Below, in pieces: positions 60,243 to 64,000 of a DNA stretch of 64,000 nucleotides. Numbering within the stretch: the stretch's first letter is position 1; each line of letters begins with the position of its first letter. This stretch comes from Costus lasius (lineage: Eukaryota > Streptophyta > Magnoliopsida > Zingiberales > Costaceae): the NCBI GenBank assembly GCA_027563935.2, contig CM050454.1:48636596-48700595 (forward strand). The letters run 5' to 3'. The notes beneath the pieces were generated by a model. It did no database searches. It was not told where the DNA came from and saw nothing but the letters and a program-made list of their open reading frames with translations. Position numbers and translations under genes: made by a program.

Positions 60243-60310
60243 TGTAAAATATCAATGTTATGTAGTACAATAATGGAGCAAAACTAGGTCCTAGGGCATA
60301 TACCCCAGCA
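60243..60310 (-). repeat. CopB7 3' LTR, proximal start
   Basis: Read on the - strand it starts TGCTGGGGTATATGCCC next to an AAGTGGGAGATTGC tract. It is related to family A LTR starts but distinct. It is cut by Cop6 and continues at 51193. Confidence 0.85.
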
Positions 60311-60765
60311 ATCTCCCACTTGCACTAAGACCTAGAGGTTGAGAAATCTCAGCCCCATATCTCTAGCGTGACCATCATGCTTCTGCTGCGCCAAAGCCTT
60401 GGTCAATGGGTCTGCTAGAATGTTCTCTGTGTCAACTCTACTAATTTTGACATCACCTCTATCGATGATATCTCTGATCAGGTGAAATCTCTAGAGTATA
60501 TGTTTGGATCTTTGATGAGACGGTGGTTCTTTGGCTTGTGCAATTGCTCCATTGTTATCACAGTAGATTTCAATGGGATCCACTACACTAGGAACCACCT
60601 GAAGTTCGAAAATGAACTTCCTTATCTAAACAGCTTCTTTGGCTGCCTTAGAAGCGGCTATATACTCAGCTTCAGTTGTAGAATCGGCAATAGTGGATTG
60701 CTTGAAGCTCTTCCAGCAAACAGCTCCTCCAGCAAACAGCTCCTCCATTTATTTTAAACACCAAG
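60311..60765 (-). pseudogene. CopB7 polypurine tract and 3' end of RNase H
   Basis: Read on the - strand it gives pieces of a copia RNase H: INGGAVCW, SFKQSTIADSTTEAEY, CDNNGAIAQAKEP, ADPLTKALAQQKH and MGLRFLN. A 16-bp tandem duplication (60713-60728 and 60729-60744) shifts the frame right after GGAVCW. Stops replace Trp in AVWIRKF and Arg in HILRRF. Everything upstream (LTR, Gag, protease, integrase, RT) is absent; the copy is joined directly to GypR gag-protease. It is a truncated, dead member of a second copia family. Confidence 0.82.
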
Positions 60766-62523
60766 TCATTGTAGCACATGTGCAACATCCATAGTGATAA
60801 TGTCACACCAGACTTGTCCTTCATAGCTACCAAACTGAAATGGGACAAGACTCCTATGGGTTACAGATACCTTTGTTTGATTGACCCAGGAAATATTGTA
60901 AGGTATTGCGTGAGCCTCTACCTTAAGCTTGAACTTGGTGGCAGCAGAGTGGGAGACTGCGTTGAGGCTACTACCCCCATCTATCACTACTTTGCACATG
61001 TTTCCATTGCATTTCGTGTAAGTATGGAAGATACTAGTTCTTCGCCAGTCATCAGTGGGTGAGGGTTGGGTCAAGTTACACCTAATGACTCCTAAGGTGT
61101 TTTGGGCTAATTCTTCGTTACTATGATACTCTAGTTCTTCAAAGACTTGACATTCAGAGTCAGGGTCATTAAGGTCTTCAAGGCTAGGGGTTTGGGTTTC
61201 TTCTCCTAAGTACAAGACCTTTTTAGGGCAGTCTTTCATAAAATGTCCAGGTTGCCTACAAGCATGACATGTGACCCTAGATAGTTCTTGATAGCTAGAG
61301 GGCTTTGGTTTGGGAGTGCTAGAGCTAGACGGATTGGTGGGTTTAGGACTTGGGTTAGGGGTGCTAACTTCTTTCCTAAAGGCATTCTTAATTTCTTGTT
61401 CTATTTCCTTAGCTCTAAGATGGGCGACCTCTATGGAGTCTATTTGGTAGTAGGTAAGGCCTTTCCTACTTTCAGATCTAAGGCCATTCTTATACCTACT
61501 AAGGGAAAATTGGGGTTCTTCCCTTATGTTACCTCTAAGGAGCAACTCTTCAAAACTAGCAGTGTATTGGTCTACAGTCATGGCTCCTTGGGTTAGGCTG
61601 CTAGCTTGGTCACACAACTTGTTTTGAAAGTATGAGGGAACATACTTCATTTTGAGCTGTTGACGCATCTCTATCCAATTGTCTATGGGAGGTCGGTTGG
61701 ATCTCTCTAGGTTGTTTTCTATGTTGGTCCAGTACAACCTAGCATTCCCCTCTAGGAGGCATTTAGCAAATCGAACTTTGCTATGGTCCGGTATCATGCT
61801 CCATTGAAAGTACTGTTCAAGTTTGGTTGACCAATCTAGGAAGTCACGGGGATCTAAGGATCCATTGAAGGTTGGGGGATTGAGTTTGATGGCGCAGTGC
61901 ACATCACCCTCCCTAAATCTGGGTTGAAGTGGAGTTGGAGCTGGGTGTCCATTCCACATAGGTGGTTGTTGGGTTCCTACATGGTTCGGATTGGGATATC
62001 CATTCCACATAGGGGGTGGTTGGCTTCCTACATGGGTTGGGGTTTGATGCCCATTCCACATAGGTGGGGGTTGAGTTCCTACATGGGTTGGAACTTGTTG
62101 TCCATTCCACATAGGGGGTGGTTGGGATCCTACATGGGTTGGGGTTTGATGCCCATTCCACATAGGTGGGGGTTGAGTTCCTACATGGGTTGGAACTTGT
62201 TGTCCATTCCACATAGGGGTTGGTTGGGATCCTACATGGTTTGGAGTTTGATGTCCATTCCACATAGGTGGTTGTTGAACTTCCACATGGGTTGGGGTAT
62301 GGGGTGGTTCACTAGCTTGGCTTGGAGATCTACCTCTAGTATTGTTAAGCTAGTTGAGGTTTTGGTTGATGGTTTCTATTTGAGCAGCCAAAATGTGAAA
62401 CTGATTAAGACTCTGAGTGATGGTTCCTACTTGTTCAGTCAGAAGGTCAATCTTCTCATTCAAAGTAGTATTATCCATTGTGGGGTCTTGTTCTTGTTGT
62501 TGAGTTTTAGACCGGGTTTTCAT
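60766..62523 (-). pseudogene. GypR Gag-protease fragment with MWNG repeats
   Basis: The gag ATG is at 62523 (MKTRSKTQQQEQDPTMDN), followed by an amphipathic stretch and a TAG at codon 58 (62350-62352). After that the frame is open: seven 17-residue QPPPMWNG-type repeats, a gypsy Gag core (PPTFNGSLDPRDFLDW, YWTNIENN, MTVDQYTASFEEL), a Ser/Pro-rich linker, the knuckle CHACRQPGHFMKDC and a protease motif IDGGSS. The expected Asp-Ser/Thr-Gly is Asp-Gly-Gly. The frame ends after MDVAHVLQ at the CopB7 junction, where RT should follow. Gag-protease is otherwise complete. The gypsy assignment is firm; the clade is not certain. Confidence 0.88.
61921..62277 (-). repeat. Seven 51-bp repeats encoding QPPPMWNG units
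   Basis: Units of 17 codons alternate between an HQTPTHVGS type and a QQVPTHVGT type, giving a 102-bp higher-order period. Since 51 is a multiple of three, all six frames stay open and give spurious ORFs (for example 61897-62556 on +). Confidence 0.95.
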
Positions 62524-62698
62524 GGGTGTTTTGAAAAATATAAGTTTTCAAAATAGGGCAAAGTGATAGATAAATAAGTAGTCTATTATGGATCCAAATT
62601 CTTTCAAACACCTAATTCCAAAGATCGCCTAGGAGTTAGAAAATAAAGTTTTGAGGCTTTAAAAAATCTAAACTAGGAGCCTAAGCTCTGATACCAAC
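62524..62698 (-). other. GypR short leader and primer-binding site
   Basis: TGGTATCAGAGC reads on the - strand from 62696 to 62685, next to TACATCAGT at the LTR edge. About 160 bases separate it from the gag ATG. No other feature was seen. Confidence 0.8.
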
Positions 62699-64000
62699 TG
62701 ATGTAGGACGGGAATCTAAAACATTCAAACAATGATTTTGAAACTCGTTTTGATAGATAAGTAGATAATAAGGGAAAACCAGATTTAAACTAACGAGATT
62801 TTGAGAAACTAATTTTTTTGTATTTTATAATAATAAAGGAAACCCGAGATTACAACTACTGAAAGTAGTAAATGCTGAAATTAAACTTACATAGCGACCC
62901 ATGAGGATTGAAGGATCGTACCGGTCCTACTCTGATGAAAGGTGTAGAGGTGGAGCTTACAAGCAAACACAGAGATCCGTACAAGTCACAGATTTAATAC
63001 ACAAATAAAGACCAAGGGGGAGGTTAAGCCTCACAAATTCCCTTGTTAATCCTAAGTTATCTAGAGAAAGGGGAGGGAAGAAGGAGAGGGGCGCCACTCC
63101 TAGATCCACACCAAACGCAAGCTACAAGTAGACAACTCAAGATTAGTGTAGGAAAGAGTTCTTAAAATAAAGTGAAGAGACTATGAGAAGAGACTTAGCC
63201 GAATATAATGATGCTTCCATGTTGTTGTGAGGAAGAGGTGTCTTCTTCTTGTTCCAAACCGAGATGAAGAAAAAGGGGCCTCCTTGTAGTTGCGCCCATC
63301 AAAGGCAGGAGTCCTTCTCGGGATTTCGGAGGAGAAGGGGAGAGAGGAAGAAGGTAGGCTCGGCCTTGGAAGAAATATTACTACTACTAATGGCTACACT
63401 AGCATTTACCTAGGAAACTAATAGACAATCTCATTTCATCCAAGGTAACGAAAATACATGAGAGAGGGTTACATTTATAGGTGAGATAGAGGGTGGGCAA
63501 GGTGGTCATTTTCCCATTAGGCGCCACTTACAAAATAGGAGAGAAAAATTCAGCATTTAATTCAAGGTGTGAATGCAATTAAGTGTGGAAATTCTTCCTT
63601 TCTTTGGTGATGCTCTTATGGGAATTCTTTGAATTTTGAATAGTGTCTTCAATGTGCCTTTGTGTTGGCGAGATGGCTTCTTTCCATGATGGATGTGGGC
63701 GCATGAATGAAGAATTCAAAATTTGAATCCCTTCCATAAATGCTTGGGCGGCAAGGTAAGATGGTAAGTCTTCATAAATGTCTTCCTTTGATTTTGGATC
63801 TTGATGGATGATAATTTCGAAATCTTCCCTGGACTGGTGTGTTGGCGCCTATTCCTTGGATGGATAGTTGAGGTGGCTGATTATATCAAGGAGGGGGCGC
63901 CCAACAAAGATAGAAGCTGAGTTGGCAAGTGAGCTCATCAATAATTTGAGTTGCACTTTGAGTTGAAGGAGTTGAAGTCTTCTTTCCTTTCTTGAGCTGA
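62699..64000 (-). repeat. GypR 5' LTR, truncated at the window edge
   Basis: The sequence right of the primer site is the end of an LTR on the - strand (end CCGTCCTACATCA or three bases earlier). It holds a TATA box (63473-63479) and GGCGC-rich leader-like sequence. No ORF is supported. The LTR start lies outside the window, so its length is unknown. Confidence 0.7.
63473..63479 (-). promoter_or_regulatory. TATA box in the GypR LTR
   Basis: CTATAAATGT on the - strand lies about 770 bp before the LTR end. It fits a Pol II start for the gypsy RNA; the position is plausible but not proven. Confidence 0.5.

Noticed and set aside
61897..62556. 219-codon + strand ORF and a 116-codon - strand ORF over GypR gag
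   Set aside because: Shadows of the 51-bp coding repeats; the gag frame has the knuckle and Gag core, these do not.
1..64000. Captured host gene, CRISPR array, phage or bacterial operon
   Set aside because: Every readable domain belongs to copia or gypsy gag-pol; repeats are LTRs or short tandem arrays without spacer structure.

Overview
The window is nuclear DNA of a land plant, almost certainly a flowering plant, and it is made almost entirely of LTR retrotransposons inserted into one another. Every confidently readable coding region is Ty1/copia or Ty3/gypsy gag-pol. Primer-binding sites match the initiator methionine tRNA, and LTRs run TG...CA with 5-bp target-site duplications (TSDs). 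I found no host gene, rRNA, true tRNA or CRISPR array. I cannot name the species. Element names below (Cop1-6, CopB7, GypT, GypR) are mine.

Left part, + strand (1-26780): three copies of one copia family (family A, LTR about 1.65-1.7 kb) sit inside each other. Cop1 (5' LTR cut by the window edge) holds Cop2 in its 3' LTR (TSD GCAAC). Cop2 holds Cop3 in its pol gene (TSD CAATA). By eye the LTR pairs differ at about 5/1287, 4/1646 and 1/1664 positions, so the inner copies are younger. Cop3 is structurally complete with an open 1293-codon gag-pol. Cop2 would read the same length if Cop3 were absent. Cop1 has a 7-bp frameshift deletion.

Middle (26781-39301): a family A LTR on the - strand (Cop4) is split by GypT, an 11,973-bp chromovirus with 3.5-kb LTRs (TSD ATTAT). 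Cop1 also inserted into this Cop4 LTR. GypT has a chromodomain-like C-terminus, a nonsense codon in RNase H, a broken gag N-terminus and six 76-bp repeats in each LTR. Its LTR has absorbed one copy of a duplicated primer-binding site.

Right part, - strand (39302-64000): remnants of old gypsy material (GypR: RT at 39302-40246; gag-protease, primer site and LTR at 60766-64000) surround a truncated copia of a second family (CopB7). Two more family A elements, Cop5 (TSD AGTAC) and Cop6 (TSD TGTAA), inserted about 50 bp apart in the CopB7 LTR. Both have full-length reading frames interrupted only by nonsense codons.

The most interesting signals are these. (1) In all five family A elements with a leader, ATG-GCT-ATG in the LTR is followed at once by a GTATGA splice-donor match, and an acceptor match sits exactly 21 nt before the annotated gag ATG. 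Splicing would join the LTR ATG in frame to gag and remove the primer-binding site. (2) GypT has captured its own primer-binding site. (3) Family A leaders carry twin hairpins with a compensatory base-pair difference. (4) The GypR gag has a 17-residue MWNG repeat.
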